A stretch of DNA of 64,000 bases from Gemmatimonadales bacterium. Lineage in GTDB: Bacteria > Gemmatimonadota > Gemmatimonadetes > Gemmatimonadales > GWC2-71-9. The first letter of the stretch is position 1. Each line of letters starts with the position of its first letter. Positions 1 through 8,498 of this stretch are shown here, in pieces. A program made the position numbers and the translations under genes. The notes beneath the pieces were generated by a model. The model worked only from the letters and a program-made list of their open reading frames with translations. It made no database searches and was not told where the DNA came from. The DNA lies in contig DATAOI010000052.1 in the NCBI GenBank assembly GCA_036265815.1, forward strand, positions 62,001 through 126,000, given 5' to 3'.

Positions 1-42
1 GCGCGGCGTACGTCGCCTGGCACCGGGGGCAACGCCGGGTCG

Positions 43-1473
43 TCAATCGCGGAAGCGGTTTCGGCCGTCGGACTTGGCCCGGTAGAGGTGGCTGTCGGCC
101 AGGCGGAGCAGTGACTCGCCGTCGGTGACCCGCTCGTCCGGGTAGGAGGCGATGCCGATGCTGATCGTCACCCGGACGGGCCGGCCAGTCTCGCCGAAAT
201 CGTGGGTCGCGACCCGGCGGAGAATGCGTTCGGCGAAGTTGCGCGACTCGGTGGACGTGGTCTCCGGCAGGAGCACCACGAACTCCTCGCCACCGTAGCG
301 GGCCACGATGTCGACCGAGCGCTGCTCCCGCTTGAGCAGATTGGACAGTTGCTTGAGCACCCGATCGCCCACCAGGTGTCCGTGGGTGTCGTTGATCTGC
401 TTGAAGTTGTCGATATCGATCATCATGCCCGTGAGCATGGTGGCGTATCGCGCGGCCCGGTCCATCTCCTGCTCCAGCTTCTCCATCAGCGCCCGGCGAT
501 TAAAGCAGTTGGTCAGCGGGTCGGTCTCGGCCAGGTGGCGCATCTGCTCCTGGCCCATGACCGCGTTCTCCAGGTCGTAGGCCTTCTCCAGTGCGGACAC
601 GGCCGCCCCGATGACCTGGTCGGCGAAGAGGACGTCCTGCTCGTTGAGCGGGGCGTCCTCCGTGGTGGTGCGCAGGAAGAAAACTCCGGCCGGCTCCTGC
701 CGCAGCGAGAACCGCAGCGCGATCGCCGACCGGGTCTGGACCGGCTTGCCCTCGGCTTCCCAGGTTTCCCGGACGTCCTGATAGAGCGGATGGGTGGTGG
801 CATCACGCACCAGCACCACTTCGCCGGTAGCGAGGGCATGCTGGATCTCGGGGTAGCGCCGCAGATCCACCGACAGATTGTGCAGCATCGGATTCTCGAA
901 CGCCGCGACCACCGTACCGGTCTCGTCATCGGGGCCCGCGATGATGATCGAGCAGCGTGAGATGTTGAGCCCATGGGCCACCCGCCGGACCAGAATCTGG
1001 TAGATCTCCTCCGGTTTGAGCGAGGCAGTCACCTCCTGCATGATGTCCATCATCTCCGAGCGGGAGCGCGCCTCGGCCCGGGCCTGGTTGAGCTCCCGCC
1101 CGACCCTCAGGTGCGCCTTGACCCGGGCAAGCAACTCGCGCACCCGGAACGGCTTGGGGATGAAGTCGGCGGCCCCGAGTCCCAGCGAGCGGACGGTGGC
1201 CTCTTCCGGCGGCATGGACGAGATCATGAGCACCGGGAGGTCCTTGAACCTCGGGTCGGCTTTGACCCGCTGGAGCAGCTGCAGACCGTCCACCTTGGGC
1301 ATCATGATATCCAGCAGGAGCAGATCGAACGCCTCCGCCTGCAGATGATCGAACAGCAGCTCGCCGCCGGGGACGGTGAGCACCTCGTAGCCGTTCTCCT
1401 TGAGGATCCACGACAGGGTGCGGGAGAGGGCCTGGTCGTCGTCGGCAACGAGGATCTTGGGAGCGGGGCTCAT
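43..1473 (-). CDS. Response regulator with GAF-like and GGDEF domains (diguanylate cyclase)
   Basis: A 476-residue soluble signalling protein that should make cyclic di-GMP from two GTP. Residues about 5-122 form a receiver domain: the phospho-acceptor Asp lies in LLLLDIMMP and the switch Lys in PKPF. A GAF-like domain follows (about 150-300), and the C-terminus is a GGDEF domain. The active-site loop reads GGEEF and is preceded five residues earlier by RSVD, which matches the RxxD product-inhibition site, so the cyclase is probably active and feedback-inhibited. Its ATG directly abuts the dehydratase stop, making it the last gene of a gyrA-dehydratase-regulator run on the minus strand. The cognate kinase and the sensed ligand are not evident here. 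Confidence 0.93.
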   Translation of the reverse strand: MSPAPKILVADDDQALSRTLSWILKENGYEVLTVPGGELLFDHLQAEAFDLLLLDIMMPKVDGLQLLQRVKADPRFKDLPVLMISSMPPEEATVRSLGLGAADFIPKPFRVRELLARVKAHLRVGRELNQARAEARSRSEMMDIMQEVTASLKPEEIYQILVRRVAHGLNISRCSIIIAGPDDETGTVVAAFENPMLHNLSVDLRRYPEIQHALATGEVVLVRDATTHPLYQDVRETWEAEGKPVQTRSAIALRFSLRQEPAGVFFLRTTTEDAPLNEQDVLFADQVIGAAVSALEKAYDLENAVMGQEQMRHLAETDPLTNCFNRRALMEKLEQEMDRAARYATMLTGMMIDIDNFKQINDTHGHLVGDRVLKQLSNLLKREQRSVDIVARYGGEEFVVLLPETTSTESRNFAERILRRVATHDFGETGRPVRVTISIGIASYPDERVTDGESLLRLADSHLYRAKSDGRNRFRD

Positions 1474-2451
1474 TCAGCGTACCAGGCGTTGATAGAGATC
1501 GGGATCGACGTTGCCGCCGCTCACCACGGCCACCGTTGGTCCGGCGGGTCGGACATGCCCGGCCAGCAGGGCGGCCACCGCCACCGCGCCGGACGGCTCG
1601 GGCCGGAGCCCGGCCTCGTGATGAAGGAAGCGGACCGCCTCGGCGATCTCCTCCTCCGAGACCCGTACGGCTTCCCGGACCACGCGGTGAAGGATAGCGA
1701 AGGTGAAATCACCGATGGCGCGGGCAAGCAGGCCGTCGGCGATGCTCTCGGTGTGGTCCAGCGCCACCGGCGCGCCGGCGGCAAGCGCGGCGGTGAGTTT
1801 GGCGGCGCCGACCGGCTCCGCTCCCAACAGGCGAACCGAAGGCTTGAGCGCCGCCACGGCCACCGAGATCCCGGCCAGCAGGCCTCCCCCGCTCACCGGG
1901 ACGACAATGGTGTCCACCTCGGGCCGCTGCTCCAGAATCTCGAGCCCTGTCGTGCCCTGCCCGGCAACGACATCGGGATGGTCATACGGCGGCACCATGA
2001 CCAGCCCCTCCTCCCGTGCCATGGCCTCCGCATGGATCCGCTGCTCGGCGGAGCGGACGGCGCCGGCGAGGACGACCTCGCCCCCGTACTTTCTCACTCC
2101 GTCCAGCTTCACCTGAGGTGTGGAGGCAGGCATCACGACCACGGCGCGGAGTCCGAACGTCTGGGCGGCGTAGGCCACGGCCTGTCCGTGATTCCCGCTC
2201 GACTGGGTGATCACGCCCTTCGCCCCGCCCTCCGCCGCCACGCGGGCGATGGCGTTGTAGGCTCCCCGGATCTTGAACGCGCCGATGGGCTGGAGCTGCT
2301 CGCACTTGAGCGCCACAGGGACGCCCAGCCGGGCGGAGAGGGCCGGCAGCTCGAGCATCGGGGTCCGGAGGGCGACACCCTTCAGCCTGCCCGCCGCGGC
2401 CCGGAGGCTCGCGAGAGACACGGCGGCGGTCGAGTCCGCGGTGGATGGCAC
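1474..2451 (-). CDS. PLP-dependent threonine/serine dehydratase, short form
   Basis: A 325-residue fold-type II PLP enzyme of the threonine ammonia-lyase / serine dehydratase family, converting threonine or serine to a 2-oxo acid and ammonia. Visible motifs are the PLP lysine in FKIRGAYN, the substrate loop SSGNHGQA and the glycine-rich phosphate-binding loop SGGGLLAG. There is no C-terminal ACT domain, so it is not the feedback-inhibited biosynthetic form; a catabolic dehydratase or serine racemase is possible. The reading frame is open upstream to 2529, but that would overlap gyrA by 65 bp, so I chose the GTG at 2451, 13 bp past the gyrA stop. No clear Shine-Dalgarno is seen, and translation is probably coupled to gyrA. 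Confidence 0.88.
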   Translation of the reverse strand: MPSTADSTAAVSLASLRAAAGRLKGVALRTPMLELPALSARLGVPVALKCEQLQPIGAFKIRGAYNAIARVAAEGGAKGVITQSSGNHGQAVAYAAQTFGLRAVVVMPASTPQVKLDGVRKYGGEVVLAGAVRSAEQRIHAEAMAREEGLVMVPPYDHPDVVAGQGTTGLEILEQRPEVDTIVVPVSGGGLLAGISVAVAALKPSVRLLGAEPVGAAKLTAALAAGAPVALDHTESIADGLLARAIGDFTFAILHRVVREAVRVSEEEIAEAVRFLHHEAGLRPEPSGAVAVAALLAGHVRPAGPTVAVVSGGNVDPDLYQRLVR

Positions 2452-2464
2452 GGCTACCGGCCGG

Positions 2465-4969
2465 TCATTCGACGGCGGCCGTCGGAGTGACCTCGTCTCC
2501 TCCGATCGCGTCCTCCGGGCCTCCCTCATCCTCCTTCACTACCCGGGCGACGTCCACGACCGTATCCCCCTGGTCCAGATTCATCACCTTGACGCCCTGG
2601 GTATTGCGGCCGATCACCCGGATACCGTCCACCGGCAGTCGGATGATGACTCCATGCCGGGTGATCATCATGAGCTCGTCGTCCGGGATCACTTCCTTGA
2701 GCGCCACGATCGAGCCGGTCTTGTCGGTCTTCTTGAGGGTGATGATTCCCTTGCCGCCCCGCTTCTGCACCCGGTAGTCGGCCAGCTCGGAGCGCTTGCC
2801 GAAGCCCTTCTCGCTCACCACCAGGAGTGTGGCGTCGCGCCGGACCACGACCATGCCGATGACCTCGTCGCCCTTCTCCAGCTCGATTCCCTTCACCCCG
2901 GTGGTGGCCCGGCCCATGTCCCGGACATCGCCCTGGTGGAACCGGATGCTCATGCCGTCCTTGGTGGCCAGGATGATGTCGCTGTTCTGGTCACACACCT
3001 GCACGTCGATCAGCTCGTCGCCGTCGTCGATGTTGATGGCGCAGATGCCGTTCGCCCGGACGTTGCCGTAGGCGGAGAGCACCGTCTTCTTCACGGTGCC
3101 GAGCCGGGTGACGAAGATCAGGCACTGATCCTCGGAGAATTCCCGCACCGGCACCAGGGCCGCCACCTGCTCGTTGGGCTTGATGGCGATGCAATTGACC
3201 ACCGGCTTGCCCCGCGCCGCCCGGCTGGCCTGGGGAATCTCATGCACTTTGAGCCAGTATACCTGGCCGGTGTTGGTGAAGAAGAGCAGGTAGTCGTGGG
3301 TGCTGGCGATGAAGAGGTGCTCCACCCAGTCGTCAGCCTTGAGGTCGGCGCCGTTGAGCCCGCGTCCCCCGCGCCGCTGGCGCTTGTAGGCCGACACCGG
3401 AATCCGCTTGATGTACCCGGTGTGGGAGATGGTGATCACCATGTCCTCTTCGGCGATCAGGTCTTCCACCGTGAACTCGCCCTGGTCGGCCACGATCTCG
3501 GTCCGGCGGTCGTCTCCGAACTGCTCGACCACCTCCTTCATCTCCTCCTTGAGGATGGTCATCCGCTTGGGCCGGGATGCCAGGATCGACTTGAGGTCCT
3601 TGATGGTGGCCCGGACTTCCTTGAGCTCGGCCTCCAGCTTCTCCACCTCGAGTCCGGTCAGCCGGGCCAGCCGCATGTTGAGGATGGCGTCGCTCTGCTT
3701 CTCGCTCAGCCCGAAACGCTTCCTCAGCCGCGCATCGGCCTGCGGTGTGTCCTCCGACCCGCGGATGATCTTGATGACCTCGTCGATGTGATCGACGGCG
3801 ATCTTGAGGCCCTCGAGGATGTGCTCCCGTGCCTCGGCCGCCGTGAGGTCGAACTGGGTCCGGCGGATCACGATCTCGTGACGGTGCTCGATGTAGCGCT
3901 CGAGCAGCTCCTTGAGATTCATGACCTTGGGCGCGCCCTTGTCGAGGGCCAGCATGATCACGCCGAAGGTGGCCTGCATGGCGGTGTGCTTGTACAGCTG
4001 GTTCAGCACGACGTTGGGGATGGCGTCCCGCTTGAGCTCGATGACGATCCGCATGCCCTCACGGTCGGACTCGTCGTTGACCCCGGTGATCCCCTCGATC
4101 TTCTTCTCCGACGCCAGCTCCGCGACCGACTTGACCAGGTTCTCCTTATTGACCTGGTAGGGGATCTCGGTCACCACGATCTGGGAGCGGCCCGATGATT
4201 CTTTCTCCTCGATCTGGGCCCGCGCGCGCATGATGACCCGGCCCCGCCCGGTCTCGTATGCCTCCTTGATGCCCTGGCGACCGTAGATGTACGCGCCGGT
4301 GGGAAAATCAGGGCCCTTGATCGCCTTGCGGAGGTCGGTGATGCTGGTCTCGGGATCGTCGATCAGCAGCTCGACCGCCTTGGCCACCTCGCGGAGGTTG
4401 TGCGGTGGGATGTTGGTGGCCATGCCCACCGCGATGCCGGACGAGCCGTTGACCAGCAGGTTGGGGATCTTCGACGGCAGCACCGTCGGCTCCCGCAGAC
4501 GGTCGTCGAAGTTGGGCTGGAAGTCGACGGTGTTCTTGTCGATGTCCTCCAGCATCGCCACCGCGACCCGGGTGAGCCGGGCCTCGGTATAGCGGTAGGC
4601 CGCCGCCGGATCGCCGTCCACCGAGCCGAAATTCCCCTGCCCGTCGACCAGCGGATAGCGCAGCGAGAAGTCCTGCACCATGCGCACCAGCGCGTCGTAG
4701 ACGGAGGAATCGCCGTGCGGGTGATACTTGCCCAGCACGTCGCCCACCACGGTGGCTGCCTTCTTGTAGGCGCGACCCGGCACCAATCCGAGCTCGTTCA
4801 TCGCGTACAGGATCCGGCGGTGCACGGGCTTGAGGCCGTCCCGCACATCCGGCAGGGCCCGCGAGACGATGACGCTCATCGAGTAGTTGATGAACGATTG
4901 CTGCATCTCGTCTTCGATGAGCCTGGGCAGGATTCGTTCGCGCGAATTGGGTGCGGTCATGTGCGTCAC
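2465..4969 (-). CDS. gyrA: DNA gyrase subunit A
   Basis: An 834-residue type IIA topoisomerase breakage-reunion subunit, which with GyrB introduces negative supercoils in the cytoplasm. The catalytic Tyr is at about residue 127 in [10 protein letters not shown]. The quinolone-determining region reads [10 protein letters not shown], with Ser and Asp at the positions equivalent to E. coli 83 and 87, that is, the susceptible type. The C-terminal pinwheel starts near residue 515 and carries the GyrA box as QRRGGRG, a conservative variant of QRRGGKG, plus a later RGGKG copy. The GyrA box supports gyrase rather than topoisomerase IV. Two in-frame ATGs (4969 and 4960) are possible starts. gyrB is not in the window. 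Confidence 0.97.
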   Translation of the reverse strand: MTHMTAPNSRERILPRLIEDEMQQSFINYSMSVIVSRALPDVRDGLKPVHRRILYAMNELGLVPGRAYKKAATVVGDVLGKYHPHGDSSVYDALVRMVQDFSLRYPLVDGQGNFGSVDGDPAAAYRYTEARLTRVAVAMLEDIDKNTVDFQPNFDDRLREPTVLPSKIPNLLVNGSSGIAVGMATNIPPHNLREVAKAVELLIDDPETSITDLRKAIKGPDFPTGAYIYGRQGIKEAYETGRGRVIMRARAQIEEKESSGRSQIVVTEIPYQVNKENLVKSVAELASEKKIEGITGVNDESDREGMRIVIELKRDAIPNVVLNQLYKHTAMQATFGVIMLALDKGAPKVMNLKELLERYIEHRHEIVIRRTQFDLTAAEAREHILEGLKIAVDHIDEVIKIIRGSEDTPQADARLRKRFGLSEKQSDAILNMRLARLTGLEVEKLEAELKEVRATIKDLKSILASRPKRMTILKEEMKEVVEQFGDDRRTEIVADQGEFTVEDLIAEEDMVITISHTGYIKRIPVSAYKRQRRGGRGLNGADLKADDWVEHLFIASTHDYLLFFTNTGQVYWLKVHEIPQASRAARGKPVVNCIAIKPNEQVAALVPVREFSEDQCLIFVTRLGTVKKTVLSAYGNVRANGICAINIDDGDELIDVQVCDQNSDIILATKDGMSIRFHQGDVRDMGRATTGVKGIELEKGDEVIGMVVVRRDATLLVVSEKGFGKRSELADYRVQKRGGKGIITLKKTDKTGSIVALKEVIPDDELMMITRHGVIIRLPVDGIRVIGRNTQGVKVMNLDQGDTVVDVARVVKEDEGGPEDAIGGDEVTPTAAVE

Positions 4970-5014
4970 GTGCTAGGGAAATGGGGGCGATCCCGGGTCG
5001 GTCCGAGACGCCGA

Positions 5015-5044
5015 AATATACCCGGACGCGCCGGTCCGACGCAA
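5015..5044 (-). promoter_or_regulatory. Candidate sigma-70 promoter of gyrA
   Basis: On the minus strand a TTGCGT hexamer (5044-5039) is followed after 18 bp by TATATT (5020-5015), about 46 bp upstream of the gyrA ATG. TATATT stands out in otherwise GC-rich sequence. Transcription start is not proven. Confidence 0.5.
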
Positions 5045-5190
5045 CCGGAAGCAGCACACGAAATGTTGGGGAGACAACGACTTAGGAGAGGGAGGGAGGG
5101 GTCGGTACGACCCGGTGGTCCAGGGCGGAACTGTCAGCCCACGCGCCGGGTCGTCACCCCGAGCGCCACGCCCTCATTCCAAGCCAAACC

Positions 5191-5228
5191 GTCATCCCGA
5201 GCCCATTCGCTGCGCTGCTCGGGATGAC
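5191..5228. repeat. Perfect 12-bp inverted repeat between gyrA and the peptidase gene
   Basis: Arms GTCATCCCGAGC (5191-5202) and GCTCGGGATGAC (5217-5228) flank a 14-nt loop. A degenerate copy of one arm (GTCACCCCGAG) lies near 5152. There is no T-run, so it is not a classic intrinsic terminator. It sits just upstream of the gyrA promoter and 13 bp past the peptidase stop. The form resembles dispersed intergenic palindromes; copy number cannot be judged from one window. Nothing else was recognised in the 271-bp gap. Confidence 0.7.
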
Positions 5229-5240
5229 AGAGCCGCCCAC

Positions 5241-6914
5241 CTACTGGTGGCAGGGCGCGTCGGGATCCGGCTTGGGCTTGTCCACCGCCACCCGGTGATC
5301 CAGGTTGGCCACTCGGCCGGCCACATCAGCGAGGAACCGGGTGACGCGGGCAAACTGCTCGTAGTCCAGGTACTCGGGTTCGTCGGTCACCTGGTGATAG
5401 TCCCGGTGGCCGCCGGTGCTGAAGAACGCGATCGGAATCCCGTACCGCGCATAGGAGTAGTGATCGCTGCGGCAATAGAAGTTGTCCGGATGCCCGTCGG
5501 CGTCGTAGCTGTAATCGAACTGCATGCCGTGCTTCCCTTCCCGATTCACCGTCTCGACCAGATCGCCAAGCTCGGTCGACAGCCGGCGCGACCCGATCAC
5601 CTGGAGATACCCCGGTCCGCCCTTGGGCTCGTCCTGCGGCCCTCCCCGGGCGATCATGTCGACGTTGAGCTGGCTCACGATCGAGTCGCGAGGCACGGTC
5701 GGGTGGTCGGTGAACCAGCGGCTGCCTTGCAGTCCCGACTCCTCGCCGGTGTGCCAGACGAAGAGCAGCGAACGCTTGAACCGGGGACCCTTGGCGAAAG
5801 ACTCCGCGACCTCCAGCAGACCCATCGATCCCGAGCCATCGTCATCCGCGCCGTTCACGATGGAGTCGGCCCGGGCAGGGTGCAGCCGCCGCAGGCTGTC
5901 CAGTATTCCGTGAACCCGCCCCCACTGCTCCGCCGTAGGCTGGCCGGGCGAATCGTTGGCCCCGCGGGGACGCATGACCGTGTTGTAGGCACGGATCGAA
6001 TCGTGATCCACCGGTGGCACGATACCGATCGCGTCGTTGTGCGCGCCCAGCGCGACATATTCGCCGCGGAGCGCCGGGTCGGCGCCCTCCAGGATGCCGA
6101 CCACATTGGTGGAGGAGACATCGGTGGCCGCGTAGGAAACCTCGCCGCCCAGGGTGGCGCCGGTGTCCCCTGGCCGAAGCGCGTCGAGCGGTTTGCCGAA
6201 GAGCGTTTGCACTGTTCCGGTGGGCAGAAAGACGATACGAGGCTGGGTCGCACCGGGCGGCACCTTGGTCTCGGCGGCCACCTCCAGCCGGGGCGCGCGT
6301 AGATAATTGGTATTGCTGGCAATCAGCCCGTCGATATCGGTGATGGCGATCCCGGCGGCCAGCCCGAGCCGTCCCGCCGGCCCCAGGTCCGGCGCCGCGA
6401 TCGATTTCCCATCCCCCTGGTTGCGAAAGACGAGCAGTTTCCCCTGCAGTGCCTCGCGCGCCGGCAGCGCCGCCGAATCGCTCCGGCCTCCGATGTAGAC
6501 CACCTGAGCACCGTCGATGGGCCGCGCCGGCAGCTCGAAGGTGGGCTGATACGGGTAGTAGTCCTGGAAGGCCCGGAGCTTGACGGAACCGGCGTCAAGG
6601 GTGGTGTGGACGGTGTCGACCGCGTACCTCATGAGGGGGACTCGTTGCAGATATCCGCCCTGGTCACCTCCGGGCTTGAGACCCAGCCGGGCCAGCTCCC
6701 CCGAGATGTACGCGTTACCCCGTACGTTTCCGGGAGTGCCGGCCTGGCGGCCCTGCATAGAGTCGTCGGCGAAGATGTAGCTGCGGGTCCTGAGATCCGC
6801 TGGAGTGATCTCCGGACTGGTGGCACTCTTCGGCGTGGGCGCCTCGGCCCGCGAACCCGCGCATGCCAGAATGGGGGGGAGGAGCAGGGAAACCAGCCGC
6901 CACGGTCTCTCCAT
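5241..6914 (-). CDS. M28-family zinc metallopeptidase, predicted lipoprotein
   Basis: A 557-residue secreted aminopeptidase-type zinc hydrolase. The frame is open to 7028, but the ATG at 6914 gives a good lipoprotein signal (LLLPPILAC with the lipobox Cys), so I start there; the mature protein would be membrane-anchored outside the cytoplasm. A PA-like inserted segment lies around residues 130-280. The dizinc site of M28 enzymes is visible: His in GAHNDAIG, Asp in ADDDGSGS, Glu pair in HTGEESGLQG, Asp in NVDMIARGG and His in the C-terminal SDHYSYARYG. The substrate is unknown, and no operon partner is evident. This family is common in protein-degrading Gram-negative bacteria. Confidence 0.92.
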   Translation of the reverse strand: MERPWRLVSLLLPPILACAGSRAEAPTPKSATSPEITPADLRTRSYIFADDSMQGRQAGTPGNVRGNAYISGELARLGLKPGGDQGGYLQRVPLMRYAVDTVHTTLDAGSVKLRAFQDYYPYQPTFELPARPIDGAQVVYIGGRSDSAALPAREALQGKLLVFRNQGDGKSIAAPDLGPAGRLGLAAGIAITDIDGLIASNTNYLRAPRLEVAAETKVPPGATQPRIVFLPTGTVQTLFGKPLDALRPGDTGATLGGEVSYAATDVSSTNVVGILEGADPALRGEYVALGAHNDAIGIVPPVDHDSIRAYNTVMRPRGANDSPGQPTAEQWGRVHGILDSLRRLHPARADSIVNGADDDGSGSMGLLEVAESFAKGPRFKRSLLFVWHTGEESGLQGSRWFTDHPTVPRDSIVSQLNVDMIARGGPQDEPKGGPGYLQVIGSRRLSTELGDLVETVNREGKHGMQFDYSYDADGHPDNFYCRSDHYSYARYGIPIAFFSTGGHRDYHQVTDEPEYLDYEQFARVTRFLADVAGRVANLDHRVAVDKPKPDPDAPCHQ

Positions 6915-6996
6915 GAATCGCCGCCGGAAAATGGTGAGGTAGGAATGAAAACCGATCCCCAACATACTGTCCGGCGGCGGAATTCGTTTCAGGGCG

Positions 6997-7164
6997 TCAG
7001 CCGTGAAGCATCGACCCCGGTCCCGCACGCACCAGAAGAACCGTGCCCGCGCCGCGCGCCATGATGGGCTGGCCGGCCGGCTGCACCACTTCCCCGATTG
7101 GACGGCCGGCCCCGTCGAGCACTTCGTATACTGTCACCGGCTCCCGCTTCCTGAGCTGAATCAT
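6997..7164 (-). CDS. Small 55-residue ORF resembling the C-terminus of the propeller lipoproteins
   Basis: Small open frame starting MIQLRKREPVTVYEVLD and ending GTVLLVRAGPGSMLHG. A good Shine-Dalgarno (GGAGAGG) lies 6 nt upstream of the ATG, which supports translation. The pattern Y-x-V-x-D-x-x-G followed by EV-x-x-P-x-G and G-x-x-V resembles the last blade of the propeller proteins encoded at 10738 and 11830 (YDVFDGTGEWRREV, then PEG). It could be a genuine micro-protein or the 3' remnant of a third propeller gene. No signal peptide is present. Divergent from the ECF sigma gene. Confidence 0.5.
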   Translation of the reverse strand: MIQLRKREPVTVYEVLDGAGRPIGEVVQPAGQPIMARGAGTVLLVRAGPGSMLHG

Positions 7165-7253
7165 CGAGCACCTCTCCGTGACCATCATGCCAAGCCGTGC
7201 GGCTTTCTGCACCCGTAGGCATGAGACGCGTCGAACCCGAGGAGGGTTGCCTG

Positions 7254-7279
7254 GGAACCGCCGACCAACCCTTTCCGTC
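7254..7279 (+). promoter_or_regulatory. Candidate ECF-type promoter (GGAAC-N17-CGTC) before the sigma factor gene
   Basis: GGAAC (7254-7258) and CGTC (7276-7279) are separated by 17 bp, matching the usual -35 and -10 signature of group IV (ECF) sigma promoters. The site lies just upstream of the sigma gene, which fits the autoregulation common in this class. Predicted, not demonstrated. Confidence 0.55.
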
Positions 7280-7293
7280 CGGGGCGTGTCAGA

Positions 7294-7866
7294 GTGCCGG
7301 TTCGAGCCTACGACCTTCAAGCGCCGGAGCCCGTGAACGACCGTGAACTGATCGGCCGAGTGCTCGAAGGTGACCCGAGCGCCGAGCGGGCATTGTACGA
7401 CGCTCACGTGGACCGCGTCTTTCGCCTGGTGCATCGGATGGCGGGTGATCTCGACCGAGCCCAGGACTACACCCAGGAAACCTTTATCCGGGCGTTCCAG
7501 CGGTTGCGCGAGTTTCGGGGTGAGGCGGCATTGTCGACCTGGTTGTGTTCGATCGCGATCTCCATCACCCTCAATGGGTTACGGAAGATCCGGCGGGCCA
7601 GGGAACGGGAGGTGCCGCTGGACGAAGCGCCGGTGGTGGGCACTGCGCGCCGGGAGGCAGACCCCGATCTGAAGGTCCGGCTCTCGAACGCTATCGACGA
7701 CCTCCCCGACGGATATCGGACGGTGTTCGTGATGCACGACGTCGAGGGGTACACTCACGAGGAGATCGCCGCCGCGCTGGGAGTCCAGTCGGGCACCTCC
7801 AAGGCTCAGCTGTTCCGCGCCCGCGCCAGGCTGCGCGAGGCCCTTGCCGACTTCGCCAGGGAATGA
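7294..7866 (+). CDS. RNA polymerase ECF sigma-70 factor
   Basis: A 190-residue group IV sigma factor with only regions 2 and 4. Region 2 spans about residues 25-95 (DAHVDRVFRLVHR, then AQDYTQETFIRAF, the usual -10 recognition helix). Region 4 spans about 125-185 and includes the helix-turn-helix in YTHEEIAAALG. The start is either GTG at 7294 or GTG at 7333, just before NDRELIGRVL; the second would leave a leader of about 45 nt from the candidate promoter. Its stop overlaps the next ATG (ATGA), so it is coupled to the anti-sigma-like gene. It probably controls itself and the downstream repeat and propeller genes. Confidence 0.93.
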   Translation: MPVRAYDLQAPEPVNDRELIGRVLEGDPSAERALYDAHVDRVFRLVHRMAGDLDRAQDYTQETFIRAFQRLREFRGEAALSTWLCSIAISITLNGLRKIRRAREREVPLDEAPVVGTARREADPDLKVRLSNAIDDLPDGYRTVFVMHDVEGYTHEEIAAALGVQSGTSKAQLFRARARLREALADFARE

Positions 7867-8498
7867 GCCGCATGAATGACGATCAGTGGGACGAGATGCT
7901 GCGCCAGGCAGCCCGCGACTACAACGCTCCGCCTGAGACGCCTCGGGAGGAGATGTGGCGGGCCATTCAATCCCGCCGACGCCCCCTCCGAAGGCTGCCG
8001 GCTTCTCCCCGGCGCTGGATCCCCTGGGCCGCCGCGGCCGCCGCCGTGCTCGCCCTGGGGATCGGCCTGGGCCGGCTCTCGGTGCAGACCGGCGTGCCGA
8101 GCGCGCCGACCCCGGTCGCGACCCGGTCTCCAGTCCGGACGAATGCCACCGCTTACCGGCTCGCCGCGGCCGATCACCTGGGCCGGTCGGAGGTCTTCCT
8201 CACGCTCTTCCGGGCATCCATCCGTTCGGGCGGCAATGAGCGGCTGGCATCGGCCACCGCTCGGGAGCTCCTGGCCACCAACCGGATGCTGCTGGATTCA
8301 CCCGCTGCCGCGGACCGCAGGACCCGGCTCCTGCTGGACGACCTCGAGCTGGTGCTGGCCGAAATCGCTCAGCTCACGCCGCAGCCTCACCAGCAGGACC
8401 TGGAGTTGATTCGAGAAGGAATCGAGCGAGACGGGATGCTCTCCCGCCTCCGGACGGCCGTGCCCGCTGGCGCGACCCAAATGCAAGGAGCGTTGTGA
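7863..8498 (+). CDS. Anti-sigma-factor-like single-pass membrane protein
   Basis: A 211-residue protein translated from an ATG overlapping the sigma gene stop. It has a short cytoplasmic N-terminus (about 1-50, with arginine-rich RSRRRPLRR-like sequence), one transmembrane helix (about 53-70, alanine/leucine-rich) and an extracytoplasmic helical domain of about 130 residues. The zinc-binding HxxxCxxC motif of ZAS anti-sigma factors is absent, so assignment rests on position directly after an ECF sigma gene and on topology. It should tether the sigma factor until an envelope signal arrives. Its stop overlaps the next start (TGATG). I do not recognise the extracytoplasmic domain. Confidence 0.7.
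   Translation: MSRMNDDQWDEMLRQAARDYNAPPETPREEMWRAIQSRRRPLRRLPASPRRWIPWAAAAAAVLALGIGLGRLSVQTGVPSAPTPVATRSPVRTNATAYRLAAADHLGRSEVFLTLFRASIRSGGNERLASATARELLATNRMLLDSPAAADRRTRLLLDDLELVLAEIAQLTPQPHQQDLELIREGIERDGMLSRLRTAVPAGATQMQGAL

Noticed and set aside
2273-4198. Long plus-strand open frame (641 codons) opposite gyrA.
   Set aside because: It is a shadow of the GC-rich third-position pattern of gyrA; its sequence is His/Asp/Leu-rich low complexity with no domain, and gyrA is unambiguous.
2465-4969. Possible quinolone-resistance change in gyrA.
   Set aside because: The Ser and Asp at the key positions are the susceptible type.
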